Source: Woeseia sp037968755
GTDB taxonomy: Bacteria > Pseudomonadota > Gammaproteobacteria > Steroidobacterales > Woeseiaceae
Length of the DNA: 64,000 nt
Reading direction: 5' to 3'
Assembly: GCA_037968755.1 (NCBI GenBank)
Contig: JBBKWB010000018.1
Location: 1-64,000, forward strand
Below, piece after piece: positions 53,460 to 62,034 of this stretch; within the stretch, counting starts at the first letter, position 1, and the number at the start of each line of letters is the position of its first letter. The notes beneath the pieces are model-generated. The model did no database searches, was not told the origin of the DNA, and worked only from the letters and a program-made list of their open reading frames with translations. The position numbers and the translations under genes are program-made.

Positions 53460-54044
53460 ATGACCGACGACGTTGATCGCAACAGGCGTCATTTTCTAAC
53501 TGTTGCCACCGCCGTAACCGGAGGCGCGGGCATAGTCCTCGCTTCTATTCCATTCTTGTCCTCCCTGAAGCCCAGCGCGCGAGCGCAGGCTTTGGGTGCA
53601 CCGGTCGAGGTGCCTATCAGTTCGCTCGAGCCGGGCGCCATGATCCGGGTGATCTGGCGGGGCAAACTGGTTTACGTGGTGCGCCGCGACAAAGAAATGC
53701 TGGCACGACTGCCGCAGACCGACAGTCTTGTACGTGACCCGAAATCGGCAGTGAGCGAACAGCAGCCGGAATTTGCGGTGAACGAATATCGTTCGCTGCG
53801 TCCCGAATACCTGGTGATCGAAGGCTCCTGCACGCACCTCGGTTGCGCACCGTTGCCGGAATTTCAGGTCGGCCCGTCAGACGACTGGTTCGGCGGTTTT
53901 TACTGTCCCTGCCACGGCTCGCGCTTTGACCTCGCCGGGCGCGTTTATAAAGGTGTGCCGGCCCCCACCAACCTCAGAGTGCCGCCGTACCGCTTTATCC
54001 GCGATGACGTCATCATGATTGGCGCCGACTCAGGAGCAGCATAA
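53460..54044 (+). CDS. petA: Ubiquinol-cytochrome c reductase, Rieske iron-sulfur subunit
   Basis: 194 residues. Twin-arginine signal anchor RNRRHFLTVATAVTGG, which remains as the membrane helix. The 2Fe-2S ligands are Cys124 and His126 (CTHLGC, Cys129 forming the disulfide) and Cys149-Cys151-His152 (CPCHGS). It moves electrons from ubiquinol to cytochrome c1. GGGAG lies 8 bp before the ATG. Its stop TAA overlaps the petB start by one base. Confidence 0.97.
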   Translation: MTDDVDRNRRHFLTVATAVTGGAGIVLASIPFLSSLKPSARAQALGAPVEVPISSLEPGAMIRVIWRGKLVYVVRRDKEMLARLPQTDSLVRDPKSAVSEQQPEFAVNEYRSLRPEYLVIEGSCTHLGCAPLPEFQVGPSDDWFGGFYCPCHGSRFDLAGRVYKGVPAPTNLRVPPYRFIRDDVIMIGADSGAA

Positions 54045-55297
54045 TGGCGCGTATCGAATCTGAAATTGGAACTCCGAGCGGCGGCCTGCTGCGGTGGATT
54101 GATGATCGCTTCCCATTAACGAAGTTGATGAAGGAGCACGTCACCGAGTACTACGCATCCAAGAATTTCAACATCTGGTACGTGTTCGGCGTACTGGCGA
54201 TGGTTGTGCTGGTCATCCAGTTGCTCACCGGCATTTTCCTGACGATGAACTACAAGCCGGCGGCAGCGGATGCATTTGCCTCGGTCGAATACATCATGCG
54301 CGACGTCGAGTGGGGTTGGTTGATTCGCTACATGCACTCAACCGGTGCGTCGTTCTTTTTCATTGTTGTTTACCTGCATATGTTCCGGGCCATGTTGTAC
54401 GGCTCCTACAAGAAGCCGCGCGAGCTGATCTGGATCATTGGGATGCTGATTTTCTTCGTGCTGATGGCGGAAGCTTTTGCTGGCTACCTTTTGCCCTGGG
54501 GGCAGATGTCGTACTGGGGTGCGCAGGTCATTATCTCGTTGTTCGGTGCCATCCCGTTCGTAGGCGATGCCCTGGTAGAGATCATTCGTGGCGATTATTC
54601 GATATCGGATATCACCCTGAACCGATTCTTCGCACTGCACGTTATTGCCTTGCCGCTGGCGCTGATCGGTCTTGTAGTTGTCCACATCATGGCCTTGCAC
54701 GAAGTCGGTTCGAACAACCCGGACGGCGTCGAGATCAAAGAGAAAAAAGGTCCCGATGGTATCCCGCTGGATGGTGTTGCATTTCATCCGTATCACACCA
54801 GCAAGGACCTCGTTGCGATCATCGTATTCCTGATGATTTTCTCAGCGGTCGTATTTTTCGCCCCGGACATGGGTGGTTATTTCCTTGAGCACGCCAATTT
54901 CGAGCCTGCCAACACGATGGCAACGCCGGCACACATTGCACCGGTGTGGTATTTCACGCCGTTCTACGCGATCTTGCGTGCGGTGCCGGATAAGTTGTGG
55001 GGCGCGATCCTGATGGGCGCTTCGGTGCTCTTGCCATTGTTCCTGCCCTGGCTCGATCGCTCGCGAGTGAAGTCGATTCGCTATCGCGGTTGGATATATC
55101 GCTCTGCGCTGACCTTGTTCGCCATCAGTTTCGTAGTACTGGGTTGGCTCGGCGTTCAGCCTGCTGAAGGCATATATGTCTTGCTGGCGCGAATATTCTC
55201 GGTGATCTATTTCGGCTTCTTCCTGTTGATGCCGTATTACACAACCATAGACAAGACAAAGCCGGTGCCGGACAGGGTGGTTTATCATGCTGATTAA
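54044..55297 (+). CDS. petB: Ubiquinol-cytochrome c reductase, cytochrome b
   Basis: 417 residues, eight transmembrane helices. The two heme histidine pairs fall in helix B (YMHSTGASFFFIVVYLHMFR region) and helix D (FFALHVIALPLALIGLVVVHIMALH). Qo-site PEWY is represented by the region TPAHIAPVWYFTPFY, that is PVWY in place of PEWY, an uncommon substitution of the glutamate. It contains both quinone sites of the bc1 complex. Overlaps petC by 11 bp. Confidence 0.94.
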   Translation: MARIESEIGTPSGGLLRWIDDRFPLTKLMKEHVTEYYASKNFNIWYVFGVLAMVVLVIQLLTGIFLTMNYKPAAADAFASVEYIMRDVEWGWLIRYMHSTGASFFFIVVYLHMFRAMLYGSYKKPRELIWIIGMLIFFVLMAEAFAGYLLPWGQMSYWGAQVIISLFGAIPFVGDALVEIIRGDYSISDITLNRFFALHVIALPLALIGLVVVHIMALHEVGSNNPDGVEIKEKKGPDGIPLDGVAFHPYHTSKDLVAIIVFLMIFSAVVFFAPDMGGYFLEHANFEPANTMATPAHIAPVWYFTPFYAILRAVPDKLWGAILMGASVLLPLFLPWLDRSRVKSIRYRGWIYRSALTLFAISFVVLGWLGVQPAEGIYVLLARIFSVIYFGFFLLMPYYTTIDKTKPVPDRVVYHAD

Positions 55298-56039
55298 GAA
55301 AGGGATTTTCGTTGCTCTGCCGCTCTTGATCTGGAGCGCTGCAGGCATGGCGGCCGGGGGCGACTTGGTGCTCGAGAAAGCGGACAACGACGTGGACAAT
55401 ATCGCCTCGTTGCAACGTGGTGCGCGTAATTTCATGAATTATTGTTCGGGATGTCATTCCGCGCAGTACGTGCGCTTCACGACCATCGCCAAGCATTTGG
55501 AGTTGTCGGAAGATCAGGTCATAAATAATCTGATGTTTAACGCCGAAAAAACGTTTGAAACGATCCAGGTCAACATGCCGGCGGATGATGCCAAACGCTG
55601 GTTCGGGCAGACGCCGCCCGACCTGTCGTTAATGGCGCGCTCAAAAGGCACGGACTACATTTACAATTTTCTGCGCGGCTTCTACCTTGACGCTGACAGT
55701 CCGACCGGAGTTGACAACCTGTATCTTGGCGGAACCAGCATGCCGAACGTACTGTGGGAACTGCAGGGTTTGCAGCGTGCCAAGTTTGAAACAGCCGATG
55801 CCGCGGGCAAACCGCTCTCCGTCCCGCATTTTGAACACTTCGAACCTGTCACGGCAGGCGCCATGTCCACCGAACATTTCGACGGTTTTGTTCGTGACAC
55901 CGTCAACTTTCTTGAATACATCAGTGAGCCCGTGCGCAGCACGCGGCGCGTACTCGGAACCTGGGTACTGATGTTCCTGATCGTCTTTTACATCATCGCC
56001 TCGATGCTGAAGAAGCAGATCTGGAAGGACGTCTCCTGA
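55287..56039 (+). CDS. petC: Cytochrome c1
   Basis: 250 residues with a signal peptide (about 1-22), a covalent heme site Cys53-x2-Cys56-His57 (NYCSGCHS), a soluble heme domain with a possible axial methionine around MPNVLWELQG, and a C-terminal membrane anchor (about 220-242). It takes electrons from the Rieske protein. It ends the petABC operon; sspA follows 76 bp later with its own ribosome site. Confidence 0.95.
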   Translation: MLIKKGIFVALPLLIWSAAGMAAGGDLVLEKADNDVDNIASLQRGARNFMNYCSGCHSAQYVRFTTIAKHLELSEDQVINNLMFNAEKTFETIQVNMPADDAKRWFGQTPPDLSLMARSKGTDYIYNFLRGFYLDADSPTGVDNLYLGGTSMPNVLWELQGLQRAKFETADAAGKPLSVPHFEHFEPVTAGAMSTEHFDGFVRDTVNFLEYISEPVRSTRRVLGTWVLMFLIVFYIIASMLKKQIWKDVS

Positions 56040-56115
56040 TAAATACCATTGGCGCGGCGATTGGTCGCCGCGCCAGCTTCACTCTTCTAAATCTTCGGTC
56101 CAAGGGGACTATGCT

Positions 56116-56745
56116 ATGGCAGTAATTGCCAATCGACGTTCTGTGATGACACTGTTTTCGAAACCCACGTGTATTCACAGTCACCGCACCCGACTCGTGC
56201 TTGCGGAAAAAAATATCAATATCGAGATTGCCAATGTCGACGGGCCTGATCTGCCTGAAGATCTCATGGATCTGAATCCGTATCACACCGTGCCGACTCT
56301 CGTCGATCGCGACCTGGTTCTTTACGACTCGCGGGTCATCATCGAGTACCTGGACGAGCGTTTTCCGCATCCGCCGCTGATGCCGGTCGATCCTGTCACT
56401 CGCGCGCAATTCCGCCTCGCGCTGTTTCGTATCGAAACCGATTGGTACCAGTTAGCCGAACAATTTGAGGCGGATGGCGAACGCAAACTAGGCGCGAAAT
56501 CCAAGAAGCTGCTGCGCGAGAGCATACTTGCCAGCGTGGATCTGTTTGCGGCTGGAACATACTTCCTGAGCGAAGACTTCTCGTTGGTTGATTGCAGCAT
56601 TGCACCGATACTCTGGCGGCTGCCAATCTACGGTATCGACCTGGGTTCGCAGGCCGAGCCGATTGAGGAGTATATGAAACGCGTATTCGAGCGGCCGTCC
56701 TTCCAGGACAGCCTGACAGAGCTTGAGCAGGAAATGCGGATGTAG
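56116..56745 (+). CDS. sspA: Stringent starvation protein A
   Basis: 209 residues, GST fold. N-terminal thioredoxin-like domain (MTLFSKPTCIHSHRTRLVLAEKN; NPYHTVPTLVDRDLVLYDSRVIIEYLDERFPHPPL) and a C-terminal helical domain. The motif DPVTRAQ... and lack of GST catalytic residues fit SspA, an RNA polymerase-associated factor. AAGGGGA lies about 7 bp before the ATG. Followed by sspB, the normal pair. Confidence 0.95.
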   Translation: MAVIANRRSVMTLFSKPTCIHSHRTRLVLAEKNINIEIANVDGPDLPEDLMDLNPYHTVPTLVDRDLVLYDSRVIIEYLDERFPHPPLMPVDPVTRAQFRLALFRIETDWYQLAEQFEADGERKLGAKSKKLLRESILASVDLFAAGTYFLSEDFSLVDCSIAPILWRLPIYGIDLGSQAEPIEEYMKRVFERPSFQDSLTELEQEMRM

Positions 56746-56906
56746 TGACGCGCCCGCCGGCGCGTTGCAGGGTCTGACGGCTGCGAATTCACAATGGTAT
56801 TCTTGGTTTGCGTCGCTGATCGTCACCGCAAGGTGGCCTTGTGCCGGTCGCCACAGCTCTTCAATGGCGAGCTGTGGCCGTCAGCGCCGGGTCAGGAGTA
56901 TTTGCA

Positions 56907-57305
56907 TTGAGCCATACCAGTCGCTCAAAAAGACCGTATCTCATTCGTGCCATGCATGAATGGATGGGCGACAACGGCAATACGCCACACATTGTCGTTG
57001 ATGCGGGTGTTGATGGCGTGCAGGTGCCAACCGAGCACGTCAAGGATGGCAAGATCATCCTGAATATCAGCCATTCCGCAGCGCATAACCTGAAACTCAC
57101 TAACGACGGTGTCAGCTTTCGTGCACGGTTCTCCGGTAATCCGTTTGATGTCTGGGTGCCGGTCAGCTCCGTGCTCGGCATTTATGCCAAGGAAACCGGG
57201 CAGGGGATGATTTTCTCGCAAGGTGCGGATCAACCGGAGCCACCGGATCCGGAACAAAAAGACCTCACGAAAGGCAATCGCTCGCATCTCAAGGTGGTCA
57301 AGTAA
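56907..57305 (+). CDS. sspB: ClpXP protease specificity factor SspB
   Basis: 132 residues from TTG 56907, preceded by AGGAG 8 bp upstream; the frame to 56841 is not conserved. It binds ssrA tags and delivers substrates to ClpXP. The substrate-binding domain (about 8-105) has RPYLIRAMHEWMGDNGNTPHIVVDA and RFSGNPFDVWVPVSSVLGIYAKETGQGM; the acidic linker and the C-terminal LKVVK are the ClpX-binding tail. Follows sspA by 161 bp, which holds nothing else. Confidence 0.95.
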   Translation: MSHTSRSKRPYLIRAMHEWMGDNGNTPHIVVDAGVDGVQVPTEHVKDGKIILNISHSAAHNLKLTNDGVSFRARFSGNPFDVWVPVSSVLGIYAKETGQGMIFSQGADQPEPPDPEQKDLTKGNRSHLKVVK

Positions 57306-57356
57306 GGACGTCGCGGTGGCGACCTGGGCGATAGCGGCCTGGGTTAGTGCGCGGTT

Positions 57357-57947
57357 TCAGGCTCCGCCGAGCAGATTCGTATCAATAAGGTCGCACAAAC
57401 AATGAATGACCACGAGGTGTACTTCCTGGATGCGGGCGGTACGCTCGGCGGGTACCCGTATTTCGACATCGCTGTCTGCGATCAGGTCTGCCATGCGGCC
57501 GCCGTCACGGCCGCTTAGTGCCACGACAGTCATGCCGCGTTCATGTGCGGCATCAATCGCCCGACATACGTTTTCGGAGTTGCCTGAAGTTGATATGGCC
57601 AACAGCACATCGGCCGGCCGGCCCAATGCACGAACCTGTTTGGCAAAAATATCTTCGTAGCAATAGTCGTTGGCGATCGAGGTCAGGGTAGACGAGTCCG
57701 TCGTCAGTGCCATCGCGGGCAGGCCCGGCCGTTCCATCTCGAAGCGGTTCAGCAATTCAGACGAAAAATGCTGCGCATCGCCCGCCGATCCGCCATTACC
57801 GCAACTCAGGATCTTGCCTTCCTGAAGCAGTGAATTACTCATCATTTGTCCGCCGCGGACTATGCTCTCGGGCAGCTCTGCCTGGGCGGACTGTTTGCAG
57901 CGGATACTCTCCGCAAAATGTTCGCGAACGCGTGCTAGGAGGTCCAT
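57357..57947 (-). CDS. gmhA: SIS-domain protein, phosphoheptose isomerase / DiaA type
   Basis: 196 residues from ATG 57947, exactly the length of E. coli DiaA. Position before yraN and lpoA is that of diaA. Yet GmhA zinc residues are retained: His and Glu in DAQHFSSELLNRF and Gln and His in RIQEVHLVVIH, whereas E. coli DiaA lacks the Glu. It may therefore make heptose phosphate for hldE, regulate DnaA, or do both. No other GmhA is in the window. Function choice is uncertain. Confidence 0.85.
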   Translation of the reverse strand: MDLLARVREHFAESIRCKQSAQAELPESIVRGGQMMSNSLLQEGKILSCGNGGSAGDAQHFSSELLNRFEMERPGLPAMALTTDSSTLTSIANDYCYEDIFAKQVRALGRPADVLLAISTSGNSENVCRAIDAAHERGMTVVALSGRDGGRMADLIADSDVEIRVPAERTARIQEVHLVVIHCLCDLIDTNLLGGA

Positions 57948-57954
57948 GCGGTCT

Positions 57955-58332
57955 TCATGCTCCGGGTCTGAAGGCGTCTTTGATCCATTGTAGCGCGGAA
58001 TGTCCGGCGGACCGACCGTCAATTGCTATGACGTCAAATCGGACCGGCCGATCCTGCAGAGGTTTACGGCGCGCCAGATACCAGGCCGCCGCCAGTGCCA
58101 GTTTGCGTTGCTTGCGGGAGTCCACACTGGTTGCGGCGTCGAGCTTGTTGCCAGCGCGCCGATAGCGCACTTCGACAAATACCAGGACAGGACCGTCCTG
58201 CATGACCAGATCGATTTCGCCGAAACGGCAGCGCACGTTGCGGTCAATATTCTGCAGGCCGCGCTTCTGGAGCCACTGCAGCGCGAATGCTTCGGCTGCC
58301 TTGCCCCTGTCGAGGTGTGCCGCGTCCGGCAT
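57955..58332 (-). CDS. yraN: UPF0102 YraN endonuclease-like protein
   Basis: 125 residues from ATG 58332. Restriction-endonuclease-like fold: RNVRCRFGEIDLVMQDGPVLVFVEVRYR, with the E-x-D...E-V-(K/R) core. The lysine of the usual EVK motif is Arg here (FVEVRYR), as in many YraN proteins. Role unknown; it lies in the lpoA-yraN-gmhA order. Seven bases after the lpoA stop. Confidence 0.9.
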   Translation of the reverse strand: MPDAAHLDRGKAAEAFALQWLQKRGLQNIDRNVRCRFGEIDLVMQDGPVLVFVEVRYRRAGNKLDAATSVDSRKQRKLALAAAWYLARRKPLQDRPVRFDVIAIDGRSAGHSALQWIKDAFRPGA

Positions 58333-58337
58333 GTCGC

Positions 58338-60290
58338 CTAGCGATCGGTGCTGCGATCGCTCCAATCCGGTTGTTCGACCGGCACCACATCATCGGGGAA
58401 CTCATCGTCAGGAAAATCGCTGTCTTCCTGAAGCCGGCGGCGCAGCCTGTCGTCGCTTGGTGCGGCTACTGGCTGGCCCCGTTCAAAACGCGCCCAGGCC
58501 AGGCGCCGGTGCACACGACCCTCTGCATCGAGATACAGGCGACCGCTTGCGCCATCAATTTCCGGCATGTCGCCGATACGCGAATTGAACAACGCACCGA
58601 CCAGGTGCCAGGCGTCGTAGCCCAGCGCATGCAGGCGGCCAAGCCGGCGCTCTGCGGGCAGGTGTTGGTTGTACAGGCCAGGCATCTCCGCGATCCAGGG
58701 TTGCGGCGCAATAATCCACGGTGTGTCGGCAAACATCAGACCATTCAGATCCGAGTTGGAGCGACCGTCCTGTGCGTAAACACGCGACGTTGAGTACACG
58801 GGTAAGTCCCCGGCGTAGTGAAACTTGAGTTGCGATTTCAGCAATCGACCGGCCGGTGCCGTCGCTGCCAGGAATATAAACTCGGCATCCTGGCGACGGC
58901 GCGGGTCGTACTGCAACGGGCTGCCGATATTGGCACGCAGTCGCTGGTAGCGCTGATGACTCTGCGTCAGCAACATGAGGTTCTCAATTTCGAACGCGAA
59001 GTCCTGTTTGTCAGCTTCATAGTCACGTGCTTGCAACAGCGTGCCGCCACCGGCCTCAAACGCTGCGGCAAAGCTGTTGAGCAAACGACGTCCCCAGTCA
59101 TTCCGTGGCACCAGTGCGAGGGCCCGCCGATGGCCATCCTCCAAAGCGCGGTGCGCTGCTGCGGTCGCTTCGTCTTCAGGCGACAACGCGAATTGATACA
59201 AGCCAGGTGGCGCCAGTAAATTGTCTGGCAGGTAATTCAGGGTCAGCACTGGTATGGGCAGCAGGCTTTCGGTCGCGATAGCCGTAACGCCGTTACGCAA
59301 CAACGGGCCGACTACGAATTCAGCACCATCATTCACAGCGAGTCTGTACGCGGCCGCCGCGCCACGTTCCGAATCGTAAACGCGAACCTGCTGTTCGCTG
59401 CCGAGTTCATTGACGTCTGCGAAGTAGGCGCCCAGGAAGCCGTTCTGGACGGCTTTGCCGGCCACAGCGTTGCTGCCACTCAATGGCAACAGCAATGCGA
59501 TTTGTCGCGGAAAGCCGAGTTCACCTACAGCAGGCAGGTCCATGTCCGCGAGCAGTTCCATGGCGGGATGTTCTGAAAACTCGTCCTGCCAGCGCTGCAC
59601 GCCGTTAGCCCAGGCAACGCCCTGCTGGCCGGTCGAGGTTGCCAGCGCACCCAGGGAAAGCCAGCCGCGCACTTCCGGGTCGTTGCTAAGATCGATTGCG
59701 GCACGCAGGTTGCGTGGTCTGCTAACCAACAGGCCGGCCCAAAGTCGTTGCCGGTTGCGCTCTACGTCACGGGCATCGCTCAGGGCTTCCTCACGTTGAC
59801 GATAAAGTTGTAAGGCCCGAATCGGGTCGCCCTTCTGGAACCAGGCATCGGCATGCAGTGCCGCGACTCGCAGGCGGCGTTCCTGCGGCAACGGCTGCCG
59901 TGACAAGGGTTCCAGCAACGCGAGCGCGTCGTCGGGGCGGCCTTCCCACAGCGCCAGTGCCGCGGCGTCGCTGCTCCACAGCCATAACAACTCACCACCG
60001 GCAGGCGCGGGAATGCGGCGAAGTGCGGTACGCGCGCGGCGGCCATCGCCGGCCTCAAGCCATTGCTCGATGGCCAGCAAGGTCAGGCGTTGTCGCTCGG
60101 CGCCCTCAGCCTCGCTGGCGAGGCCAATGTATTGCCCGGCGGCGTCTTCGTAATTGCCGCTTTCGGCGAGGCGTTCGGCGCGCCGTTCGCCCGAGCTGCC
60201 AGGCATGCCGGTCGTTGCACAGCCGCCCAACAGTACTGCAATCAACAGCAGGAGCAGGGGACGGTAGTAATTGTGTACTCTGTGATTCAT
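58338..60290 (-). CDS. lpoA: Penicillin-binding protein activator LpoA
   Basis: 650 residues from ATG 60290. Lipoprotein: LLGGC with Cys24. An N-terminal TPR-like helical domain (about 35-240) and a C-terminal periplasmic binding protein fold (about 285-610: RQIALLLPLSGSNAVAGKAVQNGFLGAYF; EFVVGPLLRNGV). It reaches through the wall to activate PBP1A. It has an acidic C-terminal tail (DDEFPDD). Divergent from rsmI with 106 bp between. Confidence 0.93.
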   Translation of the reverse strand: MNHRVHNYYRPLLLLLIAVLLGGCATTGMPGSSGERRAERLAESGNYEDAAGQYIGLASEAEGAERQRLTLLAIEQWLEAGDGRRARTALRRIPAPAGGELLWLWSSDAAALALWEGRPDDALALLEPLSRQPLPQERRLRVAALHADAWFQKGDPIRALQLYRQREEALSDARDVERNRQRLWAGLLVSRPRNLRAAIDLSNDPEVRGWLSLGALATSTGQQGVAWANGVQRWQDEFSEHPAMELLADMDLPAVGELGFPRQIALLLPLSGSNAVAGKAVQNGFLGAYFADVNELGSEQQVRVYDSERGAAAAYRLAVNDGAEFVVGPLLRNGVTAIATESLLPIPVLTLNYLPDNLLAPPGLYQFALSPEDEATAAAHRALEDGHRRALALVPRNDWGRRLLNSFAAAFEAGGGTLLQARDYEADKQDFAFEIENLMLLTQSHQRYQRLRANIGSPLQYDPRRRQDAEFIFLAATAPAGRLLKSQLKFHYAGDLPVYSTSRVYAQDGRSNSDLNGLMFADTPWIIAPQPWIAEMPGLYNQHLPAERRLGRLHALGYDAWHLVGALFNSRIGDMPEIDGASGRLYLDAEGRVHRRLAWARFERGQPVAAPSDDRLRRRLQEDSDFPDDEFPDDVVPVEQPDWSDRSTDR

Positions 60291-60396
60291 AAGTTCGCCA
60301 GGCCTTCGCGATACCGCTGAGATGCAAGTTGCAGTATGCAACCGGTGGACAGCAGGTTAAACCGGCGAATGCCGTTGCTTTGCAGGAATTTACAGA

Positions 60397-61263
60397 TTGA
60401 CTGACGGTACCTTGTTCGTGGTTGCGACGCCCATCGGCAACCGTGAAGATCTTTCGCCCCGTGCGCGCCAGGTTCTCGCCGAGGTCGAACTCGTCGCATC
60501 CGAGGATACCCGCCGCACCGGGCGATTACTATCGCATTTCGGCATCAACGTACGCCAGCTGGCGTTGCATGAACACAATGAAAGCGCTGCCAGCGAACGC
60601 ATCATAGCAAGCCTCGCCGAAGGTAAATCAGTGGCTCTCGTCAGCGATGCGGGCACGCCACTCATCAGTGATCCGGGCTACCGCCTGTTACGGATGGCGC
60701 ACGAAGCGGGGATGCGGGTGAGCCCGCTGCCTGGGCCCTGCGCCTTAATTGCGGCCGTGTCGGTCGCGGGTCTGCCGACCGACCGCTTTTGTTTCGAAGG
60801 CTTTCTGCCGGCCAGGCGCGCTGCCAGGCGGGCGCGGCTTACGGAGCTCAAGGCGGAGAGCCGGACCCTGATTTTCTACGAAGCAGTGCACCGCATTGCC
60901 GATGCCGTCAGCGACCTCGGAGAGGTTTTCGGTACAGAGCGAGAGGCTTTCATCGGCCGCGAAATCAGCAAACTGCATGAACAGTGCGTATTCGCGCCGC
61001 TGGGAACACTGTCCACGCAGCTGGCCGAGGGTGCCATCGTTTCTAAAGGCGAGTTTGTGCTGGTCGTTGCGGGCGCACAAGCGAGTAACCCGGCTGCTGG
61101 CGGCCAAATCGATGGCGATGCCTTATTGAGCCGTCTCGTCGCCGTCATGCCACCGCGCCAGGCCGTCGATATCGTCGCCGAGCTCAGCGGCGAGCGCCGC
61201 AATGCGGTCTACCGGCGCATGCTTGAACTGACTGCCGACAATCCCGCCAATGACGAGTCCTGA
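60397..61263 (+). CDS. rsmI: 16S rRNA (cytidine-1402-2'-O) methyltransferase
   Basis: 288 residues from TTG 60397 with AGGA 9 bp upstream; family start LTDGTLFVVATPIGNREDLSPRA. Tetrapyrrole-methylase fold: SEDTRRTGRLLSHFG, LVSDAGTPLISDPGYRL, PLPGPCALIAAVSVAGLP, and RE(I)SKLHEQ. It modifies C1402 in the ribosomal P site with RsmH, which is also encoded in this window. rnpB follows 28 bp after the stop. Confidence 0.95.
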   Translation: MTDGTLFVVATPIGNREDLSPRARQVLAEVELVASEDTRRTGRLLSHFGINVRQLALHEHNESAASERIIASLAEGKSVALVSDAGTPLISDPGYRLLRMAHEAGMRVSPLPGPCALIAAVSVAGLPTDRFCFEGFLPARRAARRARLTELKAESRTLIFYEAVHRIADAVSDLGEVFGTEREAFIGREISKLHEQCVFAPLGTLSTQLAEGAIVSKGEFVLVVAGAQASNPAAGGQIDGDALLSRLVAVMPPRQAVDIVAELSGERRNAVYRRMLELTADNPANDES

Positions 61264-61279
61264 GCGCCGGTAAATGCAG

Positions 61280-61285
61280 TATCAT
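61280..61285 (+). promoter_or_regulatory. -10 element of rnpB
   Basis: TATCAT ends 6 bp before the predicted first nucleotide of RNase P RNA. The -35 overlaps the end of rsmI and is poor. Confidence 0.45.
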
Positions 61286-61291
61286 GCGCGC

Positions 61292-61680
61292 GCAGCAAGG
61301 CAGGGGTCGGCCAGGCAACCGCGGCGGGCATTGCTCGTCGAGGAAAGTCCGGGCTCCTTCGGACACGACGCCAGGTAACGCCTGGAGGGCGCAAGCCCAT
61401 GGAAAGTGCCACAGAAAATTACCGCCTAAGCGCTTTGGCGCCGGTAAGGGTGAAAAGGTGCGGTAAGAGCGCACCGCGCGGGTGGCAACATTCCGCGGCT
61501 AGGTAAACCCCGTCGGGAGCAAGACCAAATAGGGGAGTAGGTCAGCCTTGCGCTGGCACCGCCGGTCCCGAGCGGACTCCCGGGTAGGTTGCTTGAGGCA
61601 GTCGGTGACGGCTGTCCCAGATGAATGGTTGTCCTCGACAGAACCCGGCTTACGGCTGACCCCTGTCTTGCTGCACTCCT
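61292..61680 (+). ncRNA. rnpB: RNase P RNA, bacterial type A
   Basis: About 389 nt. The universal block GAGGAAAGTCCGGGCTCC lies at about 61339-61356, with AGGTAACGCCTGGAGGGCG, GGTAAGGGTGAAAAGGTGCG, ACCAAATAGGGG and GACAGAACCCGGCTTAC in the right order. The ends pair as helix P1: GCAGCAAGGCAGGGGTCGGC at the 5' end with GGCTGACCCCTGTCTTGCTG at the 3' end. It is the catalytic subunit that matures tRNA 5' ends. Lies between rsmI and mraZ as in Pseudomonas. No U-run terminator is visible. Confidence 0.96.
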
Positions 61681-61928
61681 AAAAAAATTATAAAAAACAT
61701 TAACTTACCCTGTATTATTCGACGCCATCGGGGTGTCCTGCGCAAGCCCACGCCGATTTGCCGGAGTAGCAGAGATGTCGGCTGTTGCAGACAGTCAATT
61801 CAGGGCTTATCGAGGAAGAAGCCTTAAGCGGTTGATTTATAGTTCTTATTGCTTGCCACAATTTGCCCGGATTCGGTCACAAAAACGCCCCTAAGTCCCT
61901 GTAGAACAAGAATTAATTCCAATCTTTG
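61681..61928. other. Spacer between rnpB and the mraZ promoter
   Basis: About 250 bp, AT-rich at first (AAAAAAATTATAAAAAACATT), with no gene, terminator or repeat that I can support. The remainder of the 354-bp gap to mraZ holds its promoter and operator. Confidence 0.5.
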
Positions 61929-61957
61929 TTGACGCTGGTCAGAGCCCTCAATATAGT
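61929..61957 (+). promoter_or_regulatory. Sigma-70 promoter of the dcw cluster (Pmra)
   Basis: TTGACG (61929-61934), a 17-bp spacer and TATAGT (61952-61957). Both hexamers match at 5 of 6 positions. It would start transcription near 61964, just before the MraZ repeats. Confidence 0.75.
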
Positions 61958-61965
61958 GTCGAAAA

Positions 61966-61990
61966 GTGGAGAAAAGTGGGAGAAGGTGGG
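61966..61990 (+). promoter_or_regulatory. MraZ operator (three GTGGR repeats)
   Basis: GTGGA at 61966, GTGGG at 61976 and GTGGG at 61986, spaced exactly 10 bp apart, match the direct TGGGN repeats with 5-bp spacers known to bind MraZ. Their position just after the promoter fits autorepression of the dcw cluster. Confidence 0.8.
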
Positions 61991-62034
61991 TCACGAGCCC
62001 CGGATAGGGTTCTACCGATCGCCAAACAATCATC

